This document shows, piece after piece, positions 36,622-45,416 of a DNA stretch of 46,161 nt (within the stretch, counting starts at the first letter, position 1; the number at the start of each line of letters is the position of its first letter). Made by a program: the position numbers and the translations under genes. This DNA is from Balneolaceae bacterium (GTDB taxonomy: Bacteria > Bacteroidota > Rhodothermia > Balneolales > Balneolaceae), in NCBI GenBank assembly GCA_020832415.1, contig JAFIES010000130.1, positions 1 to 46,161 on the forward strand. Reading direction: 5' to 3'. The notes beneath the pieces are model-generated. The model had not been told where the DNA came from. It saw nothing but the letters and a program-made list of their open reading frames with translations, and did no database searches.

Positions 36622-37326
36622 TTAATTACAATTAATGAGTGCCGCATCGCAACCGCCGCCAAAATAGATGTAAAGCGGAATAAACAGGAAACCAACTGCA
36701 AGCAGAACCGCTGCCACTACTCCAATTGTGTAAATTGTTGCAGATGCTTTTTTACTGCGGAGTGTAAGCGATGTAAATGCACTCCAGATACCGTGGCCAA
36801 GGTGAGCTCCCAAAAGAATCATTACAATGGTGTATCCAAATGCATAAATCGGGTTCTGAAATGTGTCGATTACCAGGGTTTTCACATCGTGTGTTTCCCG
36901 TCCGTCAATCAGAACGGTATCCATATCTCCAAGTGCAAATGTATTGATGTGAAATACCACAAAAATCAGTAGTACAATTCCTGTGAACGCCATGCTCCGG
37001 GAACTTAATCCCTGCTTGCTTGGTCCGCCTTTACTGCTGTATACTTTATACTGCTGCGGCCGGGCCTTTCGCTTGTTAATCCAGATGGAAATCCCAATGT
37101 ATGCGTGGATAACAAAAATAAGCAGTAATCCAATCCGCGCTACCCAAAGCAGCGGGCCAAGATCGTGCAGAAACTGAGAATAGCTGTTCATAGCGTCCGG
37201 ATCGCCAAAAATGGCAAGGTTGCCGGCAAGATGAAAAATGATAAAAAAGACGAGCAAAAATCCGGTTAATCCCGTTAATATCTTTCGGCCAACCTGAGAC
37301 TGAAACGCTTCAATAAGTGATGGCAT
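36622..37326 (-). CDS. sdhC: Succinate dehydrogenase cytochrome b558 subunit
   Basis: 234 residues with five hydrophobic helices (about 16-40, 62-82, 108-128, 158-180, 200-222) and conserved haem-ligand histidines in 'FIIFHLAGN', 'IFVIHAYIG', 'VVFHINTF' and 'GAHLGHGIW'. This matches the single-subunit b558 (TIGR02046-like) anchor with two haems. There is no separate SdhD, as expected for this subtype. First gene of the operon, divergent from yigZ with a 197-bp gap. Confidence 0.95.
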   Translation of the reverse strand: MPSLIEAFQSQVGRKILTGLTGFLLVFFIIFHLAGNLAIFGDPDAMNSYSQFLHDLGPLLWVARIGLLLIFVIHAYIGISIWINKRKARPQQYKVYSSKGGPSKQGLSSRSMAFTGIVLLIFVVFHINTFALGDMDTVLIDGRETHDVKTLVIDTFQNPIYAFGYTIVMILLGAHLGHGIWSAFTSLTLRSKKASATIYTIGVVAAVLLAVGFLFIPLYIYFGGGCDAALINCN

Positions 37327-37421
37327 ATTTCCTACTATTATGTGAGCTGTTTATGGGGTAAAAAACAGGGTAGTTTTTATTTGAGTTCCCTTTAGTTATT
37401 AGACTATTAAATTCGTTTCTT

Positions 37422-37455
37422 TTGCCGTAAAAGGCAAGATAAAAGCGTTTTTACG
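37422..37455. promoter_or_regulatory. Inverted-repeat motifs in the sdhC / yigZ divergent gap
   Basis: Two nested repeats: TTGCC-N6-GGCAA (37422-37437) and CGTAAAA...TTTTACG (37426-37432 and 37449-37455). They lie about 100 bp upstream of both genes. They could be an operator or structure in the sdh leader. Weak evidence. Confidence 0.3.
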
Positions 37456-37523
37456 AGACGATTTACACTAATTAAGAAAGGGTCTAAATTGCCTGAAAAT
37501 TTAAAGTTCTATAATTAACTATC

Positions 37524-38141
37524 GTGTTTACAGTTACTGAGATTTTCCGATCGGACCACAGGGTTAAAGGATCAAAGTTTCTCGGCTTTTTGAGTCCTGC
37601 TGCCAATCTCCCGGAGGCAGAACGTGTACTTGAATTGGTGAAAAATGAGCATCCATCAGCTACTCACCATTGCTATGCCTATATTTTAAATCCTGGTGAA
37701 CCTGTGGAATTTGCAAACGATGATGGAGAACCGAACGGCACGGCGGGCCTGCCAATTCTAAACATTATTCGTTCGTATGAATTTATCAATGTTCTTCTGA
37801 TTGTAGTACGATATTACGGCGGAACAAAGCTGGGAAAGGCCGGGTTGATTGATGCGTACGGTACCTGCGCAAAAGAAGCTGCAGAAACGGCAAACTTAAA
37901 GCGGATTAAACCTGTTCAGATCTACACGATCAATTATGCATATAACGATCAGAGTTACATCGATAAATTGAAAAACAGTTTTTCACTGATTGAGTTTGAA
38001 GCTGAGTATCTGGAAACAGTAACACTTTCAATCGGCTGCAATCTTGAAGATGCAGCGAAATTTGAAAAAGCAGTTCAAAAATTCAGACATCTTCTCAACG
38101 AATTTAAAATCGAAGGCAAAAGCTTTCACATTTTGGAATAA
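37524..38141 (+). CDS. yigZ: YigZ/IMPACT (UPF0029) family protein
   Basis: 205 residues with a GTG start ('MFTVTEIFRSDHRVKGSKFL' matches the family N-terminus). The UPF0029 signature is seen in 'HHCYAYIL', 'DDGEPNGTAGLPILNII' and 'VVRYYGGTKLGKAGLI'. The C-terminal ferredoxin-like DUF1949 domain lies at ~135-200. IMPACT proteins are linked to translation control in eukaryotes; the bacterial function is not settled. 50-bp gap to the next gene. Confidence 0.93.
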   Translation: MFTVTEIFRSDHRVKGSKFLGFLSPAANLPEAERVLELVKNEHPSATHHCYAYILNPGEPVEFANDDGEPNGTAGLPILNIIRSYEFINVLLIVVRYYGGTKLGKAGLIDAYGTCAKEAAETANLKRIKPVQIYTINYAYNDQSYIDKLKNSFSLIEFEAEYLETVTLSIGCNLEDAAKFEKAVQKFRHLLNEFKIEGKSFHILE

Positions 38142-38191
38142 TATCTGATTAACATCATCAACCTTAGTACCTTTCATCAAAAATTTCAGCT

Positions 38192-38743
38192 ATGAAAATT
38201 TATACAAAAAAAGGCGACAAAGGCCGCACAGCACTGTTTGGCGGCACTCCCATCGAAAAACACCATACCCGTTTACACGCTTACGGCACTGTTGATGAGC
38301 TCAACTCGGTTTTGGGGGTAGCGTTAACTCATAAAATCAGCAACACCGGAAAAGAGATTTTAAACACTATTCAAAATCAGCTTTTTACGCTCGGGGCTGA
38401 TCTGGCCACTCCCCTTTCAAAAAAGAGTAAAGTGGAGCGCATCACCGACGATCATATTGAAAAACTTGAAGGCTGGATTGATCAGCTCGATGCAAACCTG
38501 CCGGCCTTAACATCGTTTATTTTACCCGGCGGCACACCTGCCGCTGCATCCCTTCACCTTGCCCGTACAGTTTGCAGACGTGCAGAGCGATTTACTGTGG
38601 ACCTCAAATCGGTAGAAGCTGTAAATGATGAAACCGTTATCTATCTGAATCGCCTCTCCGACCTGCTTTTTGTAATGGCACGGCATGAGAATCAAACAAG
38701 TGGTGTGGAAGACACCAAATGGATAAGTAAAAAACAGGAATAA
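38192..38743 (+). CDS. PduO-type cob(I)yrinic acid a,c-diamide adenosyltransferase
   Basis: 183 residues. Family motifs: 'IYTKKGDKGRTALFGG' at the N-terminus (ATP-binding), 'AYGTVDELNSVLG' and 'FILPGGTPAAASLHLARTVC' followed by 'RRAER'. It transfers the adenosyl group from ATP to Co(I) to make adenosylcobalamin. It also fits the MMAB type. No B12 riboswitch is seen in the short upstream gap, and no cobalamin genes neighbour it, so it may support salvage of imported corrinoid. Confidence 0.95.
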   Translation: MKIYTKKGDKGRTALFGGTPIEKHHTRLHAYGTVDELNSVLGVALTHKISNTGKEILNTIQNQLFTLGADLATPLSKKSKVERITDDHIEKLEGWIDQLDANLPALTSFILPGGTPAAASLHLARTVCRRAERFTVDLKSVEAVNDETVIYLNRLSDLLFVMARHENQTSGVEDTKWISKKQE

Positions 38744-38814
38744 AACAGGGGGACCGAACCCATGCTTTTATTAATTCATCAAACTGAATTACAACTAAAA
38801 AACTTCTGAAATCT

Positions 38815-40161
38815 ATGTCTTTAATGATCTCAGTTTCCGGGATTCGTGGAATTTTCGGATCTCACCTGAACCCTCAGAATCTTGTAACATTCACAGCAGC
38901 GTATGGAACATGGCTTGATGGCGGCACTGTTGTGGTAGGGCGCGATTCACGAGTAACCGGACAAATTTGTGAAGATATAGTTTGCGCAACACTGCAAAGT
39001 GTGGGCTGTAATGTTATTAAAGTTGGCATTGCCCCTACGCCCACAGTGGCCATGGGTGTTTTGAAACACAAGGCTGATGGCGGCATCATTCTGACGGCAA
39101 GCCACAACCCCGAGCAGTGGAACGCCCTGAAACTGCTGAATGGTAAAAGTGAGTTTCTGGATGCAAACCAAGGGAAAGCGGTACTCGAAATCGCTGAAAA
39201 AGGTGATTTTTCGTATAAAATGTTTGATGAGATCGGTCAGATTTCAACCGATGATGAAGCAATTGAGTACCACATCGAAAAAGTTCTCGAACTGCCCTAT
39301 ATCGATACAGAAGTAATCAAACAGCAGAAGTTCTCCGTTGCGGTGGATGCCGTTAACGGCGCCGGCTCCATAGCACTGCCAAAATTACTCGAAAGACTGG
39401 GAGTACGAGTCCACAAACTTCATTGCGAACCAAACGGAATATTCCCGCACAATCCCGAACCGCTGCCCGAACACCTCACTGAAATCTGTGAATTTGTAAT
39501 GAAGAGCCGGTGCGATCTTGGGGTAGTTACCGATCCCGATGCTGACCGCCTTGCACTTGTGGATGAAAACGGACGGCTTTTCGGAGAAGAGTATACACAA
39601 GTTGCCGCATTTGATTTTATGCTGGGCAAAACACCCGGCGATACTGCTACTAACCTCTCCTCTTCCCGGGCTGCGGATGATATTACCAGAAAATATGGCA
39701 AAACCTGCCATAGAGCAGCTGTGGGTGAAATCAATGTGGTGAAAGTGATGCAGGAAAAAGGTGCTGTTATAAGTGGCGAAGGCAATGGCGGAGTGATCAA
39801 TCCCGATCTGCACCCGGGCCGTGATGCTCTTGTGGGTACCGCGATGATTTTGCAGCACCTGGCAGAGCTTGGCATGAAAGCCTCAGTATATCGTGACACC
39901 CTTCCGGATTATGAGATGAGCAAGCAAAAAATTGAACTTTCCAAACTGGGTACTGATGCAGATTCACTGCTGGAAAAAGTTGCTGATCTTTACAGCGATC
40001 AGAATCCCAATAAAACGGATGGCGTTAAAATTGACTTTGAGGATGGCTGGGTCCATTTCAGAAAATCAAATACCGAACCCATTGTTCGTGTGTACAGCGA
40101 GGCTAAAACAACCGATGAAGCAAAAATTCTTGCTCAAAATTTGATCAGCTCCATTCAATAA
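38815..40161 (+). CDS. glmM: Phosphoglucosamine mutase-like hexose-phosphate mutase
   Basis: 448 residues, alpha-D-phosphohexomutase family. Phosphoserine S96 in 'TASHNPEQWN', metal loop 'DPDADR' (D240, D242, D244), sugar loop 'GEGNGGVI' (321-328), and phosphate-binding 'RKSNTEPIVRVYSEA' near 418. The length and 'SVSGIRGIFG' start favour GlmM (glucosamine-6-P to glucosamine-1-P) over phosphomannomutase, but the GEGNGG loop makes it a Bacteroidota-type member whose sugar preference is not fixed by sequence. Monocistronic by spacing. Confidence 0.85.
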   Translation: MSLMISVSGIRGIFGSHLNPQNLVTFTAAYGTWLDGGTVVVGRDSRVTGQICEDIVCATLQSVGCNVIKVGIAPTPTVAMGVLKHKADGGIILTASHNPEQWNALKLLNGKSEFLDANQGKAVLEIAEKGDFSYKMFDEIGQISTDDEAIEYHIEKVLELPYIDTEVIKQQKFSVAVDAVNGAGSIALPKLLERLGVRVHKLHCEPNGIFPHNPEPLPEHLTEICEFVMKSRCDLGVVTDPDADRLALVDENGRLFGEEYTQVAAFDFMLGKTPGDTATNLSSSRAADDITRKYGKTCHRAAVGEINVVKVMQEKGAVISGEGNGGVINPDLHPGRDALVGTAMILQHLAELGMKASVYRDTLPDYEMSKQKIELSKLGTDADSLLEKVADLYSDQNPNKTDGVKIDFEDGWVHFRKSNTEPIVRVYSEAKTTDEAKILAQNLISSIQ

Positions 40162-40227
40162 ATGTTTATGGTTTGGTGCAGTTACTTTAGTATTTTCAGG
40201 CAAATCACTAATTATTAAATCTTTTAC

Positions 40228-41109
40228 ATGATCCGATCGATGACAGGTTTTGGGCGGGGTGAGTCCTCCTCAAACGGATTTCAGGTAACCGTCGAGGTAA
40301 AAACATTGAACAGCCGCTATCTTGATATCTCGTCAAGAATGCCTCAAACCATACAGCAGCACGAATTCGACATTAAAGAGATCGTTCAGAAAAAACTATC
40401 TCGCGGTAAAGTTCATCTCAGTGTAAACGTAGAAAACACGGAAAACAGCGGTGTTGACATCACCTACAATGAAGAGCTGGTAAAAGCCTATGGTGAAATT
40501 CTTGAAAAAATCAGATCAATTTCGAATATAGATCAGCCCGTTCAGGTACGGGATATCCTGCATTTTGATGGTATTTTCAAATCGAAAGAGGAAAATGAAG
40601 ACGAACTTGAAGTAATCTGGAACTGTACAGCAAAAGCCATCAATATTGCACTTGATAACCTCAATGAAATGAGAGATCAGGAGGGTGATGAGCTGAAAAA
40701 TGACCTGGAAAATCAAATAAATGGCATTGCAGAAATTGTAAAAGTGGTAGAAAAGCTCTCAGAAAACAGGGTGCCCGAAGTACGGGAGAAACTGCAAAAC
40801 AGAATCAGAAATCTGCTTACCGATGATCAAATTGACCCAGAACGGCTTGAGCTTGAAATTGCACTGATAGCAGATAAAATGGATATCAATGAAGAGATAA
40901 TCCGGCTGAATTCACATCTAAAGTTCTTTCTTGAGGCATTTCATAGTGATACTCCAGTTGGCAGAAGACTCAATTTTCTGTCGCAGGAGATTAACAGGGA
41001 GCTGAACACAATTGGCTCTAAAGCGAATGATTCCACCATTTCGCAGCATATTGTAATGGGCAAAGAGAAGCTGGAACAGATACGGGAGCAGGTTCAAAAC
41101 GTTGAGTAG
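40228..41109 (+). CDS. yicC: YicC-family endoribonuclease
   Basis: 293 residues, the family's usual length. N-terminal 'IRSMTGFGRGE' and 'VEVKTLNSRYLDI', and the C-terminal DUF1732 block 'ADKMDINEEIIRLNSHLKFF', 'VGRRLNFLSQEINRELNTIG' and 'KANDSTISQHIV', are diagnostic. YicC proteins are RNases. First gene of the conserved yicC-gmk-rpoZ-coaBC operon; its stop overlaps the gmk start by eight bases. Confidence 0.95.
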   Translation: MIRSMTGFGRGESSSNGFQVTVEVKTLNSRYLDISSRMPQTIQQHEFDIKEIVQKKLSRGKVHLSVNVENTENSGVDITYNEELVKAYGEILEKIRSISNIDQPVQVRDILHFDGIFKSKEENEDELEVIWNCTAKAINIALDNLNEMRDQEGDELKNDLENQINGIAEIVKVVEKLSENRVPEVREKLQNRIRNLLTDDQIDPERLELEIALIADKMDINEEIIRLNSHLKFFLEAFHSDTPVGRRLNFLSQEINRELNTIGSKANDSTISQHIVMGKEKLEQIREQVQNVE

Positions 41110-41674
41110 AAAGGGTAAAATAGTGATTCTTGCCTCACCAAGTGGTGGCGGCAAAACCACAATGACGAAACGGCTACTGAGAGATTTTTCCGTGATCAAA
41201 TTTTCGGTGAGCGCCACAACACGTCCGCCACGCAGCGGAGAAGAACATGGCGTGCACTACTTCTTCCTCTCCGAGAAAGAGTTCAGGGATAAAATTGACT
41301 CCGGTGCCTTTCTGGAGTGGGAAGAGTTCTACAATGGCACACTGTATGGTACCCTGCGCGAGAGCGTTGAAAATGAATTAAAAAAAGGCTATTTTATTCT
41401 GCTTGACGTTGATGTACTGGGAGCTTTGAATGTGAAGAAAATGTACGGAGACGAAGCGCTGTCTCTTTTCATTGCCCCGCCATCAATTGATATACTGAAA
41501 GACCGTTTGATTTCGCGTGGAACTGAAAATGAAGATTCACTGAAAGTAAGGCTGGGCAGGGCTGTAGAAGAGATTGATTTTGCACAAAAGTTCGATGAAG
41601 TAGTTGTGAACGACGATCTCGAGACTGCCTACAACGAAATTAAACAGATTATAAAAACCTTTATTAACGAATAA
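41102..41674 (+). CDS. gmk: Guanylate kinase
   Basis: 190 residues, TTG start at 41102 inside yicC; no in-frame ATG precedes the P-loop, so the non-ATG start is required. P-loop 'ASPSGGGKTT' (11-20), GMP-binding 'SVSATTRPPRSGEEHGVHYF', 'FLEWEEFYNGTLYGT' and 'LLDVDVLGALNVKK'. It converts GMP to GDP. The TTG start and the overlap imply coupled, tempered translation. Confidence 0.95.
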   Translation: MSRKGKIVILASPSGGGKTTMTKRLLRDFSVIKFSVSATTRPPRSGEEHGVHYFFLSEKEFRDKIDSGAFLEWEEFYNGTLYGTLRESVENELKKGYFILLDVDVLGALNVKKMYGDEALSLFIAPPSIDILKDRLISRGTENEDSLKVRLGRAVEEIDFAQKFDEVVVNDDLETAYNEIKQIIKTFINE

Positions 41675-41679
41675 GCATT

Positions 41680-41970
41680 ATGCCGATTAAAACACTCGAT
41701 GTTGAAGATTTTGGGCCCAAAGCAAACAAATACGAAAAGATCGTAATCCTTTCAAAAAGAGCACGCCAGATTGCTGCCCAGGAGAAACTCGAACTCGATG
41801 AAAAACTAAAATATTTCGAAGGGTTTGAAGATGAAGACGAATTCACCTTCAACGAAGAGCAAGAGCAGATCTCAAAAGCGTTCGAACAGCTTCCGCACGC
41901 AACAAGAAGAGCTGTTGATGAAATGCTCGACGAAAAAGTTACTTTTCGATATCCCAAGACTGAACTCTGA
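41680..41970 (+). CDS. rpoZ: RNA polymerase omega subunit (Bacteroidota-type RpoZ)
   Basis: 96 residues. 'NKYEKIVILSKRARQIAAQE' matches the omega core (helices 2-3), and the position between gmk and coaBC is the standard one. The C-terminal half is acidic ('FEGFEDEDEFTFNEEQEQ') and diverges from proteobacterial omega. It helps assemble the beta' subunit. Five bases after gmk, two before coaBC. Confidence 0.9.
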   Translation: MPIKTLDVEDFGPKANKYEKIVILSKRARQIAAQEKLELDEKLKYFEGFEDEDEFTFNEEQEQISKAFEQLPHATRRAVDEMLDEKVTFRYPKTEL

Positions 41971-41972
41971 TT

Positions 41973-43172
41973 ATGTTTACCGGTAAACGCATTTTATTAG
42001 GCGTTACCGGTGGTATTGCTGCATATAAGGCAGTTTACCTGCTCAGAGAGTTTCAAAAATCCGGTGCTGAAGTGAGGGTGATTATGACCCCTTCCGCCAC
42101 CCGCTTTGTCGGCACCGAAACCTTTTCCGCTCTAAGCCGCCACGAAGTTGCCGTTGATGTTTTCAACGATAACAAACCGGATACAAGCTGGACCAAGCAC
42201 ATCCACTGGGGTGAATGGGCCGATCTTTTTGTAATTGCACCCTGCACGGCGAATACACTCTCAAAGATTGTGCACGGGCTGTCCGATAATATGCTCACCT
42301 CAACGGTACTTGCTGCCCGCAGCCCGATATTAATCTGTCCAACAATGGACGGTGAAATGTATGAGAGCCCGGCAGTGGCAAATAACCTGAACCAAGTTTC
42401 GGAAATGGGGTTCTACATCCTCGAGCCGGAAACCGGCTACCTTGCCAGCGGACTTGAGGACAAAGGGCGATTACCGGAATATGATACAATTCTGGAAAAA
42501 TCTGCTAAAATCATCAAAGAACATGCCATTCAGGGGCCTTTGACAGGCAAAAAAGTGGTGGTATCAGCCGGCCCAACGCGTGAGTTTTTGGATCCTGTTC
42601 GGTTTTTATCGAATCCCAGTTCCGGAAAAATGGGAATTGCTATGGCTGAAGCTGCGCGGTCACTTGGTGGTAGTGTTACCCTTGTCCACGGGCCAATTCA
42701 ATCAGCCGGCCTGGATCGTTTCCATACAGAATCATTCATTTCAGCTGATGACCTCTTTGCCGTGATGAAATCTCACTCCGATGCGGATGTAATTATCATG
42801 GCAGCTGCTGTTGCCGATTTTAAGCCGGCCGCATCTCATCCTCATAAATTAAAAAAGGATCGCACTAGCTTTCAGATAGAACTTGAGCAGAACCCTGATA
42901 CACTTAAATGGTTGGGCGAAAACAGAAAGCCTGATCAGGTTCTCATTGGTTTTGCAATGGAAACGGAGAATCTCAGGGAGAATGCCATCGCTAAACTTTC
43001 CGGGAAGAATATTGACTGGGTTTGTGCAAATAACCTGAATGAAAGCGGCTCCGGATTTGGCACAGATACAAATACCATCCACCTGTTTGGAAGAGATTCT
43101 GAAGATACTTTTTCAGGCAGTAAGCAGCAGATTGCATCAGAAATTCTGAAACGTATCTTCGGCAACTCCTGA
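41973..43172 (+). CDS. coaBC: Bifunctional phosphopantothenoylcysteine decarboxylase / phosphopantothenate-cysteine ligase
   Basis: 399 residues. The CoaC half (about 1-180) has '[17 protein letters not shown]', the catalytic His in '[20 protein letters not shown]' and the loop 'CPTMDGEMY'. The CoaB half (about 190-399) has '[18 protein letters not shown]', 'NPSSGKMG', 'AAVADFKP' and the lysines 'HKLKKDR'. Two CoaC positions differ from E. coli Dfp: Asp replaces the Asn of PxMN, and Ser replaces the active-site Cys ('[11 protein letters not shown]'). I believe both are usual for Bacteroidota. It makes 4'-phosphopantetheine. Last gene of the operon, convergent with the symporter. Confidence 0.94.
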   Translation: MFTGKRILLGVTGGIAAYKAVYLLREFQKSGAEVRVIMTPSATRFVGTETFSALSRHEVAVDVFNDNKPDTSWTKHIHWGEWADLFVIAPCTANTLSKIVHGLSDNMLTSTVLAARSPILICPTMDGEMYESPAVANNLNQVSEMGFYILEPETGYLASGLEDKGRLPEYDTILEKSAKIIKEHAIQGPLTGKKVVVSAGPTREFLDPVRFLSNPSSGKMGIAMAEAARSLGGSVTLVHGPIQSAGLDRFHTESFISADDLFAVMKSHSDADVIIMAAAVADFKPAASHPHKLKKDRTSFQIELEQNPDTLKWLGENRKPDQVLIGFAMETENLRENAIAKLSGKNIDWVCANNLNESGSGFGTDTNTIHLFGRDSEDTFSGSKQQIASEILKRIFGNS

Positions 43173-43199
43173 TTTACGAGCCTATCCCCTTTCGCACCA

Positions 43200-44740
43200 T
43201 CACTTCATTTTTGTTCGCACAAAACAGGTAAGATTGGCCACTGTAATCACAATGAACGCTCCCACAAACGTATATAGTGGCCATGCAATGGTAAGTCCGT
43301 CGCCGGGCAGATACTGCTGAAGCGCGCCCTCAACCATAAAGAGCAGAGATATCAATCCGGTGAAGAATCCTATCATGGCATCGGTCTTGTCCGGTTTTGT
43401 AAACACTCTTCCCAGCATAAATATACCGAGCAAACCTCCGTATGTGTACGAGGCAATACCCAATCCAAGCTCTACAATTGCGGGCTGGTCATCACCGGAA
43501 AGCTGCAGCCATGTAAATAAAAATGCTGACCCAGTCAAGACAACTCCCCACCCAATTGTGGTAAGGCGGGATATCCAAAGCTCTCTTGCCTGATCCCAGT
43601 CTTTCCCAAAAACCGGTTTAATCAGATCGTAGGTAGTGGATGAAGCGAGAGCATTCAGAGATGAGCTCAAGCTGCTCATAGCCGCTGCAAAAAGTGAAGC
43701 GATGATCAATCCTGCAACCCCCACAGGCATATGATCTACTATGAATTTTGCGAAAATTTCATCGGTGGTTCGGAGGCCCAGCTCAACAATATCAGCGCCG
43801 GCATAGAAAACATATAGCATCAACCCAATAAACAGGAAAAAGCCAAATTGTGCAGATGCCACAATACCGCTCCAAATCAAAGCTTTTTGGCTTGATCGAA
43901 GATCTCCGGTTGCAAGCAATCGTTGTACAATAAGCTGATCGGTTCCGTGAGAAGCGATGGAGAATATGGCACCGCCGAACAGGGCTACCCAGAAAACATA
44001 GGGATCGGCCAGAAACTCCTGTATGGTAAGCCCGCCGCCCCAGTTAAACATGGCAAATTTATCTTCGCTGCCAAGTGTGGCGAAAATTTCTGCAAATCCA
44101 ATCTCTATTTTTCCAAGCATGAGAACGAGTGCAAAAAGTGCCCCGCCCAGATAGACGACCATCTGCACCACATCCATCCAGATAACGGCCTTTATCCCGC
44201 CTAAAATGTATAGATAAGTGTAATCACGGCAATCACCGAGATGGCCAGCAGATAAACAGCGCCATCTCCCCAGGTTTCGAACAGGCCGGCAAAACGAAAA
44301 ATGATGGCAAGCGGAATTGCCGTGGCAAAGAGGCGTACACCATCCGCCAAAAGCCGGGTTACAATGAACGTAGAGCTGGCTGTTTTTCGTAAACCCGAAC
44401 CGAAACGCTGCTCCAAAAACTGATAAGCGGTGGTCATTTCGCCCTTTACATAGGCGGGCAGGAACCATATCGCCACGATAATCCGGCCGATGATATAGCC
44501 AAACGTCAGCTGGAGAAACATCAGGTTGCCGCCATAAGCAACCGCTGGAATACTGATAAAAGTAAGTGTACTTGTTTCAGTAGCCACCACGGAGAAAAGA
44601 ATAGCCCACCACGGCATCTCACGGCCGCCGAGAAAATAGTCGGTAGCTGATTTCTGTGTACCTGCCGACCATATCCCAAATACGGCTACGGCAACCAGAT
44701 AGAGAACAATTACAAGTCCGTCAATTAGCGTGAATCCCAT
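43200..44740 (-). pseudogene. Sodium:solute symporter (SSS family) with a single-base frameshift
   Basis: The N-terminal part (44740 to 44201) encodes four or more helices beginning 'TLIDGLVIVLYLVAVAVFG' and has the SSS signature region 'GREMPWWAILFSVVATETST'. The frame then stops in 'LIYTF*'. In the neighbouring frame the protein resumes exactly where homologues continue: 'LGGIKAVIWMDVVQMVVYLG', through 'LLATGDLRSSQKALIWSGIV' and further helices to 43200. One extra T in the T4 run at 44203-44206 (complement) would restore ~513 residues, the normal SSS length with ~13 helices. This may be a real lesion or a homopolymer sequencing error. The substrate (sugar, anion or vitamin) cannot be told. 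Confidence 0.85.
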
Positions 44741-44891
44741 CGATACTGTTTTCTCAGGTTAGCAACAGATGATTTTATTGAGACAAGAAAATGAATTCAG
44801 GGATTGATTCAAAAAAGGTTTCTAAAAAAGTGTAAGGATTGTTGCGAAAATAGCTCTTACTACTATTGAAATGTTAAATCACTTTGAATTA

Positions 44892-44953
44892 TTGCCACGG
44901 AGACACGGAATTATCACGGAGGTTTTCTGTGCCTTTCCGTGTCTCCGTGGCAA
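44892..44953. repeat. Perfect 19-bp inverted repeat (hairpin) upstream of the GxxExxY gene
   Basis: Arms TTGCCACGGAGACACGGAA (44892-44910) and its exact complement (44935-44953) flank a 24-nt middle that can itself pair (CACGG...CTGTG). The T-tract is absent, so it is not a standard terminator. It starts just 12 bp before the GxxExxY ATG. 'Gccacggagacacgg' style hairpins occur beside GxxExxY genes in other genomes (from memory, not checked). A degenerate partial copy follows the gene (45353-45410). Confidence 0.9.
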
Positions 44954-44964
44954 ATCTATTGGTA

Positions 44965-45352
44965 ATGGATATACGTCAATCTTACTTTCCACTGCGTGAA
45001 CATACAGATGCGATAATTAAAATTGGAATAGAAATTCACAAAACACTTGATTTTGGGTTTCTTGAAATTGTCTATAAATATGCTTTTGAATATGAGTTCA
45101 GGCAGAAAGGAATCAATTATGAAAGAGAAAAAAATGTACAAGATATTGTATAAAAAAGTCATTCTGCCTCACCGATTTTATGCAGACTTTGTGGTATTTG
45201 ATGAGGTAATTCTGGAAGTGAAAGCAAAAGACGGTATTACCCCTGAAGATATGGCTCAAACCCTGAACTATCTTAAATGCTCAGGATGTAAGGTTGGGCT
45301 GATACTTAACTTTGGCAGGTTAAAGCTTGATATAAAAAGAGTTGTTTTTTGA
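44965..45352 (+). pseudogene. GxxExxY protein (PD-(D/E)XK nuclease-like, PDDEXK_3/TIGR04256) with a frameshift
   Basis: From ATG 44965 the first frame reads 'LREHTDAIIKIGIEIHKTLD', then the diagnostic 'GFLEIVY' (GxxExxY) and 'EYEFRQKGINYERE', and runs out shortly after. The second frame continues 'ILYKKVILPHRFYADFVVF', the PD-(D/E)XK core with acidic D in 'YADFVV' and 'EVILEVKAKDG' (ExK), then 'QTLNYLKCSGCKVGLILNFG'. Removing one A from the A7 run (45128-45134) joins the frames into ~128 residues, the usual family length. Function is unproven; the fold suggests nucleic-acid cleavage. Flanked by a hairpin repeat. Confidence 0.85.
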
Positions 45353-45416
45353 TTTGCCACAGAAACAATGAAAAACACAAAGAAACCCTAAGAGAAAACC
45401 TGTGCCTCAGTAGCTG
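45353..45416. repeat. Degenerate partner of the upstream hairpin after the GxxExxY gene
   Basis: TTTGCCACAGAAAC at 45353 resembles the left arm of the upstream repeat (TTGCCACGGAGACAC). Text near 45398-45415 ('CCTGTGCCTCAGTAGCTG') resembles its middle and right arm. The two ends of the gene therefore seem bounded by related sequences. Identity is modest. Confidence 0.4.

Noticed and set aside
37524-40161. Cobalamin riboswitch before the adenosyltransferase gene
   Set aside because: Only 50 bp separate it from yigZ, too short for a cobalamin riboswitch, and no conserved B12-box is seen.
44884-44964. Longer start for the GxxExxY protein reading through the hairpin
   Set aside because: The extension would translate the inverted repeat itself; family members start near 'LREHTDAIIKI', so ATG 44965 is preferred.
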